DNA of 39,533 nt from Kofleriaceae bacterium (GTDB lineage: Bacteria; Myxococcota_A; Polyangia; Haliangiales; Haliangiaceae). Positions within the stretch are counted from its first letter, which is position 1, and each line of letters opens with the position of its first letter. Positions 25,275-33,778 of the stretch are shown here, in pieces. Location: NCBI GenBank assembly GCA_024762925.1, contig JANTGM010000052.1:1-39533 (forward strand), written 5' to 3'. The notes beneath the pieces were generated by a model that worked only from the letters and a program-made list of their open reading frames with translations, did not search any database and had not been told where the DNA came from. A program made the position numbers and the translations under genes.

Positions 25275-25412
25275 CCAAGTTCGAAGGCAAGCCTGTGAAC
25301 TCCCCATGGTGCACGCTCTGGTTCCAGAGAATGCAGCGGCCCACATCAAGAGGGGTTGGAATGATGTACTGGAAGGCGCTTATGGCGTGCTTTAAGAACC
25401 AGGTAGTGGCAG

Positions 25413-25443
25413 AAAAAAAGAGCAGCTCCCAAATGGGCTGCTC
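25413..25443 (-). terminator. Rho-independent terminator of the octapeptide-repeat gene
   Basis: GAGCAGC (25420-25426) pairs with GCTGCTC (25437-25443), with a bulged T and two more C-G pairs. On the minus strand the stem is followed by seven T (A-run at 25413-25419). It lies about 30 bases after the stop of the repeat-protein gene. Confidence 0.9.
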
Positions 25444-25472
25444 CTTGACTTCTTGGGTGGCTAGAAACGTTA

Positions 25473-26285
25473 TTACTGTTGGTGTCCGCCGCCCTGATTG
25501 GGGTCGTAGCCACCTTGCTGCGGATAGCCCTGCTGTCCTTGCTGCGGATAGCCCTGCTGTCCCTGCTGCGGATAGCCCTGCTGTCCTTGCTGCGGATAGC
25601 CTTGCTGTCCCTGCTGCGGATAGCCTTGCTGTCCCTGCTGCGGATAGCCCTGCTGTCCTTGCGGCGGATAGCCCTGCTGTCCTTGCTGCGGATAGCCCTG
25701 CTGTCCCTGCTGCGGATAGCCTTGCTGTCCTTGCTGCGGATAGCCCTGCTGTCCTTGCTGCGGATAGCCTTGCTGTCCTTGCTGCGGATAGCCTTGCTGT
25801 CCTTGCTGCGGATAGCCCTGCTGATATCCGCCCTCCGCTCCAGATTGTTGTCCTTCTGCCGCTTCATCTTCGTCGTCTTTTCCGAAGATCATCAGAAGCA
25901 CAAAGCCAACTGCTAGTACGACGAGCACAATGAGCCCCGGAGGAATGGTCATCGTGAACGGCGCGTCCATGCTGCCTGCTGCGATTTCCTTGAGCTTCTC
26001 CTCTTCAACCTCGACGTAAGCATCATCGGTGTACAAGACGTAGCGCTTGTCCCACCGCCAGATATCCATCCAGAACAAACCAAAGCGGCTGTACACCATG
26101 CCGATCTTCACACCAGGTTCAGTCTCAGCCTCAACTTCCGCTCGCACCTCCTCCTTGATGTCAGAGAGGTGAACGATGTCCTCGCCGGTGTTGTAAATCG
26201 CCACGCCGCGCTTAGCGTGCGCGGTACCTGCGCTCATGCAGAGAATGGCGACCAAAACAAAGCTGGCCCAAAAACTTGTCTTCAT
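25473..26285 (-). CDS. membrane protein with 13 GYPQQGQQ repeats
   Basis: 270 aa from ATG 26285. A Sec signal peptide ([19 protein letters not shown]) is followed by an extracytoplasmic domain of about 100 residues ([33 protein letters not shown]), one transmembrane helix ([19 protein letters not shown]), an acidic stop-transfer ([10 protein letters not shown]), and a tail made of 13 octapeptides GYPQQGQQ ending [12 protein letters not shown]. The predicted topology puts the Gln/Tyr/Gly tail in the cytoplasm, where such sequences often self-associate. Function unknown. TACCGT lies six bases before the start, and a strong terminator follows. Confidence 0.8.
   Translation of the reverse strand: MKTSFWASFVLVAILCMSAGTAHAKRGVAIYNTGEDIVHLSDIKEEVRAEVEAETEPGVKIGMVYSRFGLFWMDIWRWDKRYVLYTDDAYVEVEEEKLKEIAAGSMDAPFTMTIPPGLIVLVVLAVGFVLLMIFGKDDEDEAAEGQQSGAEGGYQQGYPQQGQQGYPQQGQQGYPQQGQQGYPQQGQQGYPQQGQQGYPQQGQQGYPPQGQQGYPQQGQQGYPQQGQQGYPQQGQQGYPQQGQQGYPQQGQQGYPQQGGYDPNQGGGHQQ
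25509..25817 (-). repeat. 24-bp tandem repeat, 13 copies, coding
   Basis: The unit encodes GYPQQGQQ. Copies differ mainly at third positions (ctt/ccc, cct/ctt), and one copy has GYPPQGQQ through a CAG to CCG change. The last unit is partial (GYPQQGG). The silent changes show selection on the peptide. Confidence 0.95.
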
Positions 26286-26291
26286 CTTGGT

Positions 26292-26297
26292 ACGGTA
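26292..26297 (-). promoter_or_regulatory. putative -10 (TACCGT) for the repeat-protein gene
   Basis: TACCGT on the minus strand ends six bases before ATG 26285, within a GGTAC-rich palindrome. Confidence 0.35.
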
Positions 26298-26341
26298 CCA
26301 TAGGCTATTGCTCCCACCGGCTCCCGGCTTGGCTATTCCAG

Positions 26342-27538
26342 TTAGAAAATCTCGGGGCACCACGGAACACGAGCGCTGCCAAAGAGTCCATCAGCGCGCT
26401 CGATCATTTCGCGCGAGCCCGCAATCCTTCCAACTGCAGCCAGTTCTGATGGGAGGAATGCGCCAAGGTACAAGGAGGCTAGGTCCTGCCTTGCCAGTAA
26501 AATCCCTACCTGGCCGTGGTCTTCCTCGCATGACGCGCGACCGTTGGCGACCTGCAAATTGTAGGACTGATCTTCTCCTTGGAGCGAGATCGGAAGCTCT
26601 CCATCCTTTGCATACGAGCGCGACTCCAAGGCTGTCGGAATATCACGCAGCCGCAGCCAGAGCGTATCCGTTCGCTGTCTTCGCACACGTCGCCTGTCTT
26701 CGACGAGCCAGGGCAGGGCACAGTCGAGCGGAGCGTTCCAGTACGTGAGGTGTGGATAGAGGTCGAGGTGTGAGATGAAACGCCACAAGGTCTGCTCCGC
26801 CTTAAGATCTGCACCAAGGAGTTCGACAATCGACACCGAACCATCGAGGAGCCCGCGATCGTTTGCGGCAGTTTGGCGGTACAGAACATAGCCAACCATC
26901 GCGCCATCACGAACGGCTGTGGCGATTCGCAAAGTAGAACCTGAGCCGCGCCGGCCTGGACCATCATAGAGTGTGCGGTGTTGCCACCAAACTGCGCTGC
27001 GAGTGAAGTGCCCTGGGCGTGGCACAGAATTGTAGAGAGTCGGCAACTTCTCAAGGGCACGCTCCTTGTCGAGGAAGCGAATGCTGTCAGGCTCGAAGTC
27101 AGCTGCAAAACGCAGTGTTCTCGCATCGGTCTCCAGATAGTCCGATTCAGCAGCGACGCCGTAGCCAAAGCGCCCGTAGATCGAACTCTCCGAAGCCCAC
27201 AAACCACTTATGGCTTCGCTGTGCACAATCATGTCCTCTTCGTGCTTGGTCATGAGCGCACGCAAGACGCCTGTACGTCGATGACTAGGAAGAACACTCA
27301 CAAAGGTTAGGCCCGCCATCGGGACCGTACTGCCACCCGGAAGAGTGAGCTTCTGCTCAAAGGCACCGGCGGTTCCGACAAGCGCTTGGTCGTCAAACGC
27401 GCCATAGGCCCGTTTCACCCGCAAGACCTTGGCAAGTCTCGACTCTCCATCGCTCACGTCGCCGCCAAACGTCTGCATGGCGACCGCTTCATATCGCTCA
27501 AACTCAGCGCCTGTGATTGCGCGAACAGTGATCGGCAT
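26342..27538 (-). CDS. Eis-like GNAT acetyltransferase
   Basis: 398 aa, the usual length for the Eis family. The N-terminal GNAT domain has [18 protein letters not shown] with the acetyl-CoA pyrophosphate loop RRTGVL (about 87-92), preceded by MAGLTFVS. A second GNAT-like domain (about 190-290) and an SCP2-like C-terminal domain ending in a free carboxylate WCPEIF complete the architecture. Eis enzymes acetylate lysines or aminoglycosides at several amines. Substrate here is unknown. It is the upstream neighbour of the repeat-protein gene, 56 bases away. Confidence 0.85.
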   Translation of the reverse strand: MPITVRAITGAEFERYEAVAMQTFGGDVSDGESRLAKVLRVKRAYGAFDDQALVGTAGAFEQKLTLPGGSTVPMAGLTFVSVLPSHRRTGVLRALMTKHEEDMIVHSEAISGLWASESSIYGRFGYGVAAESDYLETDARTLRFAADFEPDSIRFLDKERALEKLPTLYNSVPRPGHFTRSAVWWQHRTLYDGPGRRGSGSTLRIATAVRDGAMVGYVLYRQTAANDRGLLDGSVSIVELLGADLKAEQTLWRFISHLDLYPHLTYWNAPLDCALPWLVEDRRRVRRQRTDTLWLRLRDIPTALESRSYAKDGELPISLQGEDQSYNLQVANGRASCEEDHGQVGILLARQDLASLYLGAFLPSELAAVGRIAGSREMIERADGLFGSARVPWCPEIF

Positions 27539-27600
27539 GCAGCATTTTGACCCGGTTTTAACGTGAAGAACAGGCGACGTTAGGAAAAATTCCGAGAGCT

Positions 27601-28167
27601 CTATTGCCCTGTTAGTGTCGGGTCCAGAATGGTTGATCGACGATCGCGACGGGGAGACGCAACCTTGGACGCAGACCTAAGGCGCCGCAACAGAGCGCAG
27701 GCCCTGGACGTATTCTCAGTAGCGGGGCGGTTGCGTTGGTTCAATGTCACCATATCGACAACCATTTGCCAGCGACCATTGCCGTGTAGTGGGCGCAACA
27801 GGGAATCGGACTGTAGGTCTGCCAGATTGTAGTAACCCGCCGACGCGGCTCCCGAGAGTTGAAAGAGGCTGGTGCGGAAGTCGCCGGCCCGCGCTGAGCA
27901 GCGTGATGCTTCAAAGAGGGAAAACGCAGCGTCTTTGTCGGAGCCATTTTGCGCAGCCAGCGCGAATGCAGAGGCACAAGCCGCAAAGTCACCGTCCGCC
28001 AGGGCATCTCGCGCGGTCTGAATGTGATTGTCCTGTGCAACCAACAAGGCGGAGTCCTCGGGGTGCTGCAGAATCTCCACCGGAGGCGGCTCACAGCCCA
28101 AGGCTACAAAGATCATCAAAAGTGCAAGCAAGGGCATGGTCGCTTTGCGACCCACAATGTCAATCAC
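27601..28167 (-). CDS. small lipoprotein with helical-repeat-like body
   Basis: The lipobox lies in LLALLMIFVALGC. The frame is open to 28257, but the long N-terminus is not signal-like. A GTG at 28167 with AGAGG seven bases upstream gives a basic n-region (VGRKAT) and 188 aa. ATG 28137 is the shortest option. The body (ALADGDFAACASAFALAA, AAFSLFEASRCSARAGDFRTSLFQLSGAASAGYYN, quoted in parts) looks like TPR or Sel1-like helices. The C-terminus is basic. Divergent from the LysR gene. Function unknown. Confidence 0.6.
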   Translation of the reverse strand: MIDIVGRKATMPLLALLMIFVALGCEPPPVEILQHPEDSALLVAQDNHIQTARDALADGDFAACASAFALAAQNGSDKDAAFSLFEASRCSARAGDFRTSLFQLSGAASAGYYNLADLQSDSLLRPLHGNGRWQMVVDMVTLNQRNRPATENTSRACALLRRLRSASKVASPRRDRRSTILDPTLTGQ

Positions 28168-28278
28168 ATCAACGCCTCTGGGAGCTACTGAAGGCTCCTG
28201 AGCTTGGCCTTTGTGATGCCTCCCCATGGTCATGGCACTGATTGTAGATGTGCGCAAATCGCCTGTCTATGACTGGTT

Positions 28279-28311
28279 TTGCACTCTGGCTGTGCAATAA
28301 TGCACCGTGCA
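28279..28311 (+). promoter_or_regulatory. nested GTGCA palindromes, candidate LysR operator
   Basis: TTGCAC (28279-28284) and GTGCAA (28292-28297) form an inverted repeat with a 7-bp spacer, and TGCAC-C-GTGCA (28301-28311) overlaps the GTG start. AATAAT at 28296-28301 lies within it, five bases from the start codon. Binding here would give autoregulation. Confidence 0.6.
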
Positions 28312-29185
28312 ATGGGATGACCTTCGGTTCGCTTTAGCTCTTGAGCGCAATAAGACACTTAGCTCCGCCGCGAAATCGCTTGGCGTCAACCACACCACCG
28401 TCGCTCGCCGAATCGAGGCACTTGAGGAAGGACTCGGCACCCGCCTCTTCGACAAGACGCCCACAGGCTACGTTCCTACACAGGAGGGGGAGGACATTCT
28501 ATTGGTCGCTGCCAAGGTGGAGAATGAGCTACTCAACCTTGATCGGCAGGTCTTTGGTCGCGATGCCAGCCTCCGCGGAAGTCTTCGAGTCACCACGCTC
28601 GACGTCTTTGCCATCCAGCACAGCTCCATGTTCTCGAGTTTTTGTGAGCGCTACCCTGAAGTCACACTGGAGACGGTCTTGAGCAACACGCCCCAAAGTC
28701 TCACCAAACGCGAGGCGGACATCGCGCTTCGCGCTACCAATGCGCCACCGCCAAACCTCGTTGGCAAGAAGTTGGGGCGCTTGGAGTTTGCGCTCTACGG
28801 AGCCAAGCGCTTGGTGGAGAGTCGCGAGGATCCGCAAGATCTCGAGAGCTATCCATGGCTTGCCTGGGACGAGAAGCTCGGTGCTCGAGTGACTGAAGCC
28901 TGGATGAAAAAGAACGTACCGAAGGCTCATGTTGCGGCACGGCTCGACTCAGGGGTAACCAATCTGTGTTTCTTGCGCGCTGGTGTGGGCATCGCCTTTG
29001 CTCCTTGTCTTTGGGCGGATGAGCTTGCAGAGGTTGTGCGTCTAGCCGAGCCACTGCCAGATTTTGGTGTCGACATTTGGCTACTGACACATCCCGATCT
29101 TCGCCACACTGCAAGGGTCCGCGCCTTCATGGAACACGTCCTAGAGAACTTCAAATTCGGCGCCACAGCTGGAGCCTGTAGTTAG
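28307..29185 (+). CDS. LysR-family transcriptional regulator
   Basis: 292 aa with a GTG start. The winged helix (about 1-60) shows LRFALALERNKTLSSAAKS and LGVNHTTVARRIEALEEGLG, then GTRLFDKTPTGYVPTQEG. The periplasmic-binding-protein-like effector domain follows (SLRVTTLDVFAIQHSSMF, ADIALRATNAPPPNLVGK, LRAGVGIAFAP). Effector unknown. It is 58 bases upstream of the LtrA-KirBac gene on the same strand and divergent from the small lipoprotein, so either may be its target. Confidence 0.9.
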   Translation: MQWDDLRFALALERNKTLSSAAKSLGVNHTTVARRIEALEEGLGTRLFDKTPTGYVPTQEGEDILLVAAKVENELLNLDRQVFGRDASLRGSLRVTTLDVFAIQHSSMFSSFCERYPEVTLETVLSNTPQSLTKREADIALRATNAPPPNLVGKKLGRLEFALYGAKRLVESREDPQDLESYPWLAWDEKLGARVTEAWMKKNVPKAHVAARLDSGVTNLCFLRAGVGIAFAPCLWADELAEVVRLAEPLPDFGVDIWLLTHPDLRHTARVRAFMEHVLENFKFGATAGACS

Positions 29186-29231
29186 CAGGCTGCGTTACAG
29201 CTCGGAGTTTGTAGCAGGCGTGGTTCTACGT

Positions 29232-29237
29232 TAGCGT
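29232..29237 (+). promoter_or_regulatory. putative -10 (TAGCGT) for the LtrA-KirBac gene
   Basis: TAGCGT ends six bases before GTG 29244. TTGTAG at 29209-29214 stands 17 bp upstream as a possible -35. Confidence 0.45.
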
Positions 29238-29243
29238 CAGAAG

Positions 29244-31346
29244 GTGCAAAGCCGCTGGTACCACGTACCCCGAATTCATAGCCCAGGGCATGGGCAGGAG
29301 AAGAAGGTTGGATGGCTTGAGCTGTTCTACGACCTTATCTACGTAGCCACCTTCATCCAGCTTGGGAATGCGCTGAGCTACAACCTGAGTATCCAGGGCA
29401 CTCTAGCGTTTGCAGGTCTGTTGGTCCCTCTGTGGCTCACATGGACAGCGTTTACCTTCTACGCCAATCGATTCGATGTCGACGACCTAACGCATCGGGC
29501 GCTCACCTTTGTTCAGATGTTTGCCATCGGCGGCTTGGCGGTCTTGGTTAAAGACGTTTTCCGAGGCGAGACCATGCGATTTGCTCTCGTCTATGCGGCG
29601 GTGCGTCTTGTCATCGTCTTGCTCTATGCGCGCACCTACTGGCAGCAAACAAAGGCCAGGGACATGACAGGCCGCTTTGCAGTGGGCTTTGCGCTTGGAG
29701 CGGCTCTCTGGGGCTTCTCTGCGTTTCTGGACGCGCCGTGGGTCTACGTGTGCTGGGGGCTGGCAGTAGCAATTGACCTAGGTCTTCCTCTGGGACGCGC
29801 AACTCGAAGTTTGACGGGCCGCTATCCACCAGATGCCGCCCATCTGTCGGAGCGCTACGGCTTGCTTACACTCATCGTTTTGGGGGAGTCGTTCGTGAAG
29901 GTCTTGACCAGCGTCTCCGAAGTTGGCGGCACGATGGAACACGCGGTTACCGGAGCGATGGGGCTGTGCATCGTGTGCTCGCTGTGGTGGATCTATTTTG
30001 ACGATGTGGCCGGATCTCGAATCAAGGGCAGCTACCTCTCGGCAGTAGCTTGGGTCTACGCACACCTGCCTCTAACGATTGCCATTGTCGCAACTGGAGT
30101 CTCAATCAAGAAGGCTGTGTTCTTTGAGCTGACGGAAATTGCTCCAGAAGGGTACCGCTGGCTGCTCTGTTCAAGTCTCGCCCTGGTGCTCTTTTCGGTG
30201 GCCGCCATCGATGCTGTCACCGAAAGGCGGCAGTCAGAGTTCGGCGATCGCTATCGAACCGCCACACGCTTTGCCTCGGCGCTTTTTGTGCTCTTGCTCG
30301 CCGCGGCGGGGGGCGCTTTGCCTGCATGGGCGTTCTTTGGCCTGGTCGCCTTGTGTTGCCTCGTGCAGGTTCTCCTCGACTTGTTGATGGCTCCTCTGGC
30401 CGCGGATCACGAAATGCTTCATGAAGGCATGCAAGATGCGTTTGGCGTGGGGGAGGACATGGAGGACACTAGCGAAGAAGCAAGCCAACCACCCAAACGT
30501 CATGAGTTGCGGGCAGCGGTTCGCAAAGGCACACCATCAGAACTTCGGCGGGACCTCTATTTTCATCTGATGGATGGTTCCTGGTGGCTGATCTTCGGGA
30601 CGCTGCTTTTCCTTTTCTTCTTGTTCAACGGCATCTTCGCGGGGCTGTATCTGCTTGAGCCCAACTCCATTACGGGTGGCGATTCTGGTTCGCTATCCAG
30701 CGCATTCGCGTTCAGCGTGCAGACCATGACAACAATTGGCTATGGGACGCTCAGCCCCGGGACCGACTACGGTCACGTGCTGGTCACATGTGAGGCCATC
30801 GTTGGCATTCTTGGAACGGCGGTTGCGACAGGTCTCATGTTCGCAAAGGCGTCCAGACCTAGAACCAGTACACTCTTCTCGAAACCGGTGATTGTTACCA
30901 CGTTTCACGGCAAGCCCACGCTCATGTTTCGTGTGGGCAACGCGCGGGGCAACGAGATCGTTGAGGCGAGCATTAGCGTGTCAGCACTAATAGACGAAGT
31001 GAGCCCAGAGGGGCACAGCCTCAGGCGATTGCGAGACATCAAGCTCAAGCGAGCGACCTCACCGCTTTTTGTACTGACCTGGCAGGTACTGCACGTGCTT
31101 GACGAAACGTCACCGCTCTTTGGCCTCTCCGAAGAAACCCTAGAAGAGCGCTTGAGTCTCATGATCGTGAGCATGACGGGGCACGACGCCACCTATGGGC
31201 AGACGGTCCACGGACGCACGATCTACTATCCCGAAGCCTTCCGTTTTAATCATCGCTTTGAGGACGTGCTCTCCACTCTTGAGGATGGTCGTCTAATGGT
31301 CGACTACGACAGATTTCACAAGACGATCGCTGAATCGTCATCGTAA
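29244..31346 (+). CDS. LtrA domain fused to a KirBac-type potassium channel
   Basis: 700 aa with a GTG start. Residues about 18-395 form a multi-helix membrane domain starting KKVGWLELFYDLIYVATFI, the hallmark of LtrA (low temperature requirement A, function unknown), with LIVLGESFVKVL inside. An acidic linker (about 396-435) leads to a complete Kir module: slide helix RRDLYFHLMDGSW, outer helix (about 446-470), pore helix and selectivity filter TIGYG (497-501), inner helix (about 509-535), and the cytoplasmic immunoglobulin-like domain starting RPRTSTLFSKPVIVTTFHGK, with PTLMFRVGNARGNEIVEA. The channel should conduct K+. LtrA could be a sensor or regulator. The fusion has one open frame with no internal stop. 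Confidence 0.9.
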   Translation: MQSRWYHVPRIHSPGHGQEKKVGWLELFYDLIYVATFIQLGNALSYNLSIQGTLAFAGLLVPLWLTWTAFTFYANRFDVDDLTHRALTFVQMFAIGGLAVLVKDVFRGETMRFALVYAAVRLVIVLLYARTYWQQTKARDMTGRFAVGFALGAALWGFSAFLDAPWVYVCWGLAVAIDLGLPLGRATRSLTGRYPPDAAHLSERYGLLTLIVLGESFVKVLTSVSEVGGTMEHAVTGAMGLCIVCSLWWIYFDDVAGSRIKGSYLSAVAWVYAHLPLTIAIVATGVSIKKAVFFELTEIAPEGYRWLLCSSLALVLFSVAAIDAVTERRQSEFGDRYRTATRFASALFVLLLAAAGGALPAWAFFGLVALCCLVQVLLDLLMAPLAADHEMLHEGMQDAFGVGEDMEDTSEEASQPPKRHELRAAVRKGTPSELRRDLYFHLMDGSWWLIFGTLLFLFFLFNGIFAGLYLLEPNSITGGDSGSLSSAFAFSVQTMTTIGYGTLSPGTDYGHVLVTCEAIVGILGTAVATGLMFAKASRPRTSTLFSKPVIVTTFHGKPTLMFRVGNARGNEIVEASISVSALIDEVSPEGHSLRRLRDIKLKRATSPLFVLTWQVLHVLDETSPLFGLSEETLEERLSLMIVSMTGHDATYGQTVHGRTIYYPEAFRFNHRFEDVLSTLEDGRLMVDYDRFHKTIAESSS

Positions 31347-31360
31347 CGGAATTCACTGGA

Positions 31361-31391
31361 TGCCCGGACTGTTTGCACTCGTGTTCGGGCA
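31361..31391 (+). terminator. possible weak terminator hairpin
   Basis: TGCCCGGAC pairs with GTTCGGGCA (one G-U pair) across a 13-base loop, about 15 bases after the channel stop codon. No U-run follows, so it may be another structure. Confidence 0.35.
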
Positions 31392-31487
31392 GACCGAGAA
31401 CACTGAGTCGGGATGTTATGATGTTGCGGTCTCTCAAAGTCCTGTAGCACATCGGTTCAGAGAAATTCTGCTATCGTAACGACCATC

Positions 31488-32150
31488 ATGTGCAAGATCT
31501 GGCTTGGTGTCGTGGCTGCGGTGAGCATTACTGGGTGCGGTCAAACGCAATCTCCAACCGCTCCCAAGGACGTTGGCCACCCCCCACCGCCGACTGGGCC
31601 CTCACTGCCACCCCCCGACGCGAGTCTGCCACCAGACGCAAGTCCGCCTCTAGACGCAAGTCCGCCTGTCACACTGACCCCAAGCAAGTCTTGGCCGTTC
31701 CATGCCTGGGATCGAGCAGAGGCCTATACCTTCAATCTGCGACGACCTGGGCCTGGGGCCAAACTCCGAGTCTACAACGAGCAACAAGGGTGGACCGAGA
31801 GTCCAACGAAGGGCCCAACACTAACGAAGTCTCAGGCAAAGCAAGCACTGCGGCTGATTGCAAAGACCCAAGGACAGATGATTGTCTCGAAATGCCCATT
31901 TCCGCGTCATGGCATTGTCTTCTTTCAAGGAGAGACGCCGGTTGGCTCGGTAAGTGTTTGCTTTGAGTGTGGCGACATCATGCTATGGCCCGCCTACAGC
32001 CAAGACCCCGGTTGGGAGGAGCGCAAATCTGGTCGCTTCGGAAAACTTATGAAGGCCTATGATCGCGTGTACCCTCAATGGAAGCGGCTCTTCGAGAGAG
32101 ACCTATCACTAGCCACGGATTGGACGAAGCTTCCTAAACCCAATCTTTAG
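31488..32150 (+). CDS. lipoprotein with Pro/Asp/Ser repeat linker
   Basis: 220 aa. The signal peptide ends VAAVSITGC, a lipobox. A linker of PPDAS-type repeats (about 32-62) follows, then a compact C-terminal domain (about 68-218) with AYTFNLRRPGPG, SKCPFPRHGIVFFQG and SVSVCFECGDIMLWP, which contains three Cys. I recognise the pattern as a small lipoprotein domain of unknown function. TATCGT lies ten bases before the ATG, an atypical spacing. Confidence 0.65.
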   Translation: MCKIWLGVVAAVSITGCGQTQSPTAPKDVGHPPPPTGPSLPPPDASLPPDASPPLDASPPVTLTPSKSWPFHAWDRAEAYTFNLRRPGPGAKLRVYNEQQGWTESPTKGPTLTKSQAKQALRLIAKTQGQMIVSKCPFPRHGIVFFQGETPVGSVSVCFECGDIMLWPAYSQDPGWEERKSGRFGKLMKAYDRVYPQWKRLFERDLSLATDWTKLPKPNL

Positions 32151-32242
32151 TCCACAGGAGTGGTCCTCCGATAACTGAGGGCTTTGTCACATCGAACGAG
32201 TAGCGTTCTTGAGTCTGACTGTGGAAGTGACCTTTCTTCTAG

Positions 32243-32248
32243 TACACT
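32243..32248 (+). promoter_or_regulatory. putative -10 (TACACT) for the gene at 32255
   Basis: TACACT ends six bases before the ATG. Confidence 0.45.
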
Positions 32249-32254
32249 CAAGCC

Positions 32255-33403
32255 ATGGTGCTCGCAACTCGTCGACTTGCCCTGGCAGCCGTATTCTTGC
32301 TCGGCCTCTCTTTCTTCCCTGGCACAACCCGAGCGGACTCTCCCGCAGGTGTATACGTCGGGCAAATCGAAGGGCAGCGAATCGAGCTGCGTTTGGAGGC
32401 AGACGGAAGCGCTTCGCTGATGGGGCAGCACGGTACCTGGAGGAGCAGCAAGGGCGGCATTGTGCTCTCGAGCGAAGGGGAGAGCGTGCACGCTCAACTC
32501 AGCAATGGTGCCATCGCCTTTGTAGTCGAGGGCGTGCGGTTTTCTCTCCAGAAGCAAGCAAAGAGTCGCGACGCTAGGCCAGTTCGCAGTGTTGCTGGCA
32601 AGGCCTTCGTGCCGAAACGACTGCTCAAAGGTAAGCGTTTCAAGGTCTCAGGGGTGAACGCGAGCTTTGTGGTTCCGAAGGGCTGGAAGGCTGCTTACGG
32701 CGAGCATGAGGGCCAAAGCGGAATCGCGCTGAGTAGTGTGAAGTTTCCCGGTGTCCTCTTTATTGTCACTGCGAACATGCTCTCTGGAGAGGACGCCTCC
32801 GCTTCAGTTCCCACTCTGCTGCAAAGCGCCGCCCGAGAAGTTCTTGGCAACACACCTGTGCAAGTCATAAGCGGACCGGAGCAGTTTCGCATCGACGGAA
32901 AGAACGCGGGCCAGCTTGTGCTCGAGGGAAGCGATGGAGCTCAAACGCTGCGCGGGCGATTTGGCGGAATCAAAGTTGGAACGTGGGGCGTGGGGTTCGT
33001 CGCGTTCTACGATGCCAAGCTCGATGCCCAGCTAGCTCCTGTGTTTGAAACCGTGCTAGCGACATTTCGGGGCAAGGCGCCAAAGGCGAACCGCGCCCTC
33101 ACATCGAAGATCGTTGGCTGTTGGGAAGGCTACTTCGGCGAGACCAGTGGCACGGGGTCAAGCTCGACATCCTCAACCTATCGGTTTGACGGCCAAGGTA
33201 GGTACTCCTACCGCTACTTCATGAGTGCCTCAATTCCCGGAGGGTCTGGAGTTTCAGACCAGAGCTCGGCAGAGGGAACCTTCGCGGTCTATGGCAGCGA
33301 ACTATTCTTAGAGAGTGATAAAGGCGATTCATCATCGTATGCGATTCGACTCGTGCGGGGTCGGCTTTTCCTCGGCGGCAATCGGTTTATTCCGTGTTCC
33401 TAA
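32255..33403 (+). CDS. secreted protein of unknown function
   Basis: 382 aa with a Sec signal peptide (LALAAVFLLGLSFFPGTTRA) cleaved near residue 28. Residues about 30-95 look like a small beta domain (GVYVGQIEGQRIELRLEADG, given as landmarks). Residues about 125-275 contain VVPKGWKAAYGEHEGQSGIA, which resembles DcrB or PsbP-like folds. The C-terminal part (about 285-382) begins IVGCWEGYFGE, has a Ser/Thr-rich loop, and ends with a strand-rich stretch. It lies 104 bases after the Pro-rich lipoprotein. I do not name a function. Confidence 0.62.
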   Translation: MVLATRRLALAAVFLLGLSFFPGTTRADSPAGVYVGQIEGQRIELRLEADGSASLMGQHGTWRSSKGGIVLSSEGESVHAQLSNGAIAFVVEGVRFSLQKQAKSRDARPVRSVAGKAFVPKRLLKGKRFKVSGVNASFVVPKGWKAAYGEHEGQSGIALSSVKFPGVLFIVTANMLSGEDASASVPTLLQSAAREVLGNTPVQVISGPEQFRIDGKNAGQLVLEGSDGAQTLRGRFGGIKVGTWGVGFVAFYDAKLDAQLAPVFETVLATFRGKAPKANRALTSKIVGCWEGYFGETSGTGSSSTSSTYRFDGQGRYSYRYFMSASIPGGSGVSDQSSAEGTFAVYGSELFLESDKGDSSSYAIRLVRGRLFLGGNRFIPCS

Positions 33404-33766
33404 AAGCACCTCTCTTCACAGCAGGGGCTGCGAGATGTTCTGAGAGGCGTGATGCAGGTGCAGGCCCGGGCGCTTGTAGCAACGTCGATGTTCAAGAGAT
33501 CAAGCTAATTGTAGCCATCCGCAACCAAGGTTGCGGGGACTACAATTCATCGCAATAGATCTGTGGTGCCACAATCGCCTAGATCCAGCTGGAAGTTCGA
33601 TGTGTGATGAGTTAGGCGATGTGCGCCTTGGTGGTGAAGCATTTGTGGGTGAGGGACCACATGCATGGGGGGGAAATCCCCGAATTTCTCCAAGCACATA
33701 GATCGCAAGGCCCAAATAGTGCGAAGCACACAAGCTTTGCAATCGCCTTCTGGCATCACACTTGCC
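33404..33766 (+). other. structured intergenic region
   Basis: No gene is evident. It carries a long hairpin at 33507-33547, a second 8-bp inverted repeat ATCGCCTA/TAGGCGAT (33574-33581 and 33613-33620) around the palindrome CCAGCTGG, and a GGGG/CCCC hairpin near 33667-33681. The density of inverted repeats suggests a structured RNA or an element remnant. Confidence 0.4.
33507..33547 (+). ncRNA. candidate structured RNA hairpin
   Basis: AATTGTAG (33507-33514) pairs with CTACAATT (33540-33547). Inside, CCGCAACC (33519-33526) pairs with GGTTGCGG (33529-33536), or its inner 7 bp close a CAAG tetraloop. Only CCAT/GGA remain unpaired. No T-run follows, so it is not a standard terminator. Function unknown. 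Confidence 0.35.
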
Positions 33767-33772
33767 TATATT
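33767..33772 (+). promoter_or_regulatory. putative -10 (TATATT) for the DUF1592 gene
   Basis: TATATT ends six bases before ATG 33779. It favours that start over the longer open frame. Confidence 0.45.
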
Positions 33773-33778
33773 CCTCGC

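Noticed and set aside
25509-25817. CRISPR array
   Set aside because: The repeats are directly adjacent with no spacers, and they are coding.
25250-25933. Long plus-strand and alternative minus-strand frames across the repeat block
   Set aside because: A 24-bp repeat stays open in all frames it is open in once. Only the minus-strand frame with GYPQQGQQ has a signal peptide, a membrane helix and a terminator.
31361-31391. Firm terminator call after the channel gene
   Set aside because: The stem is good but no T-run follows, so it is listed only as possible.
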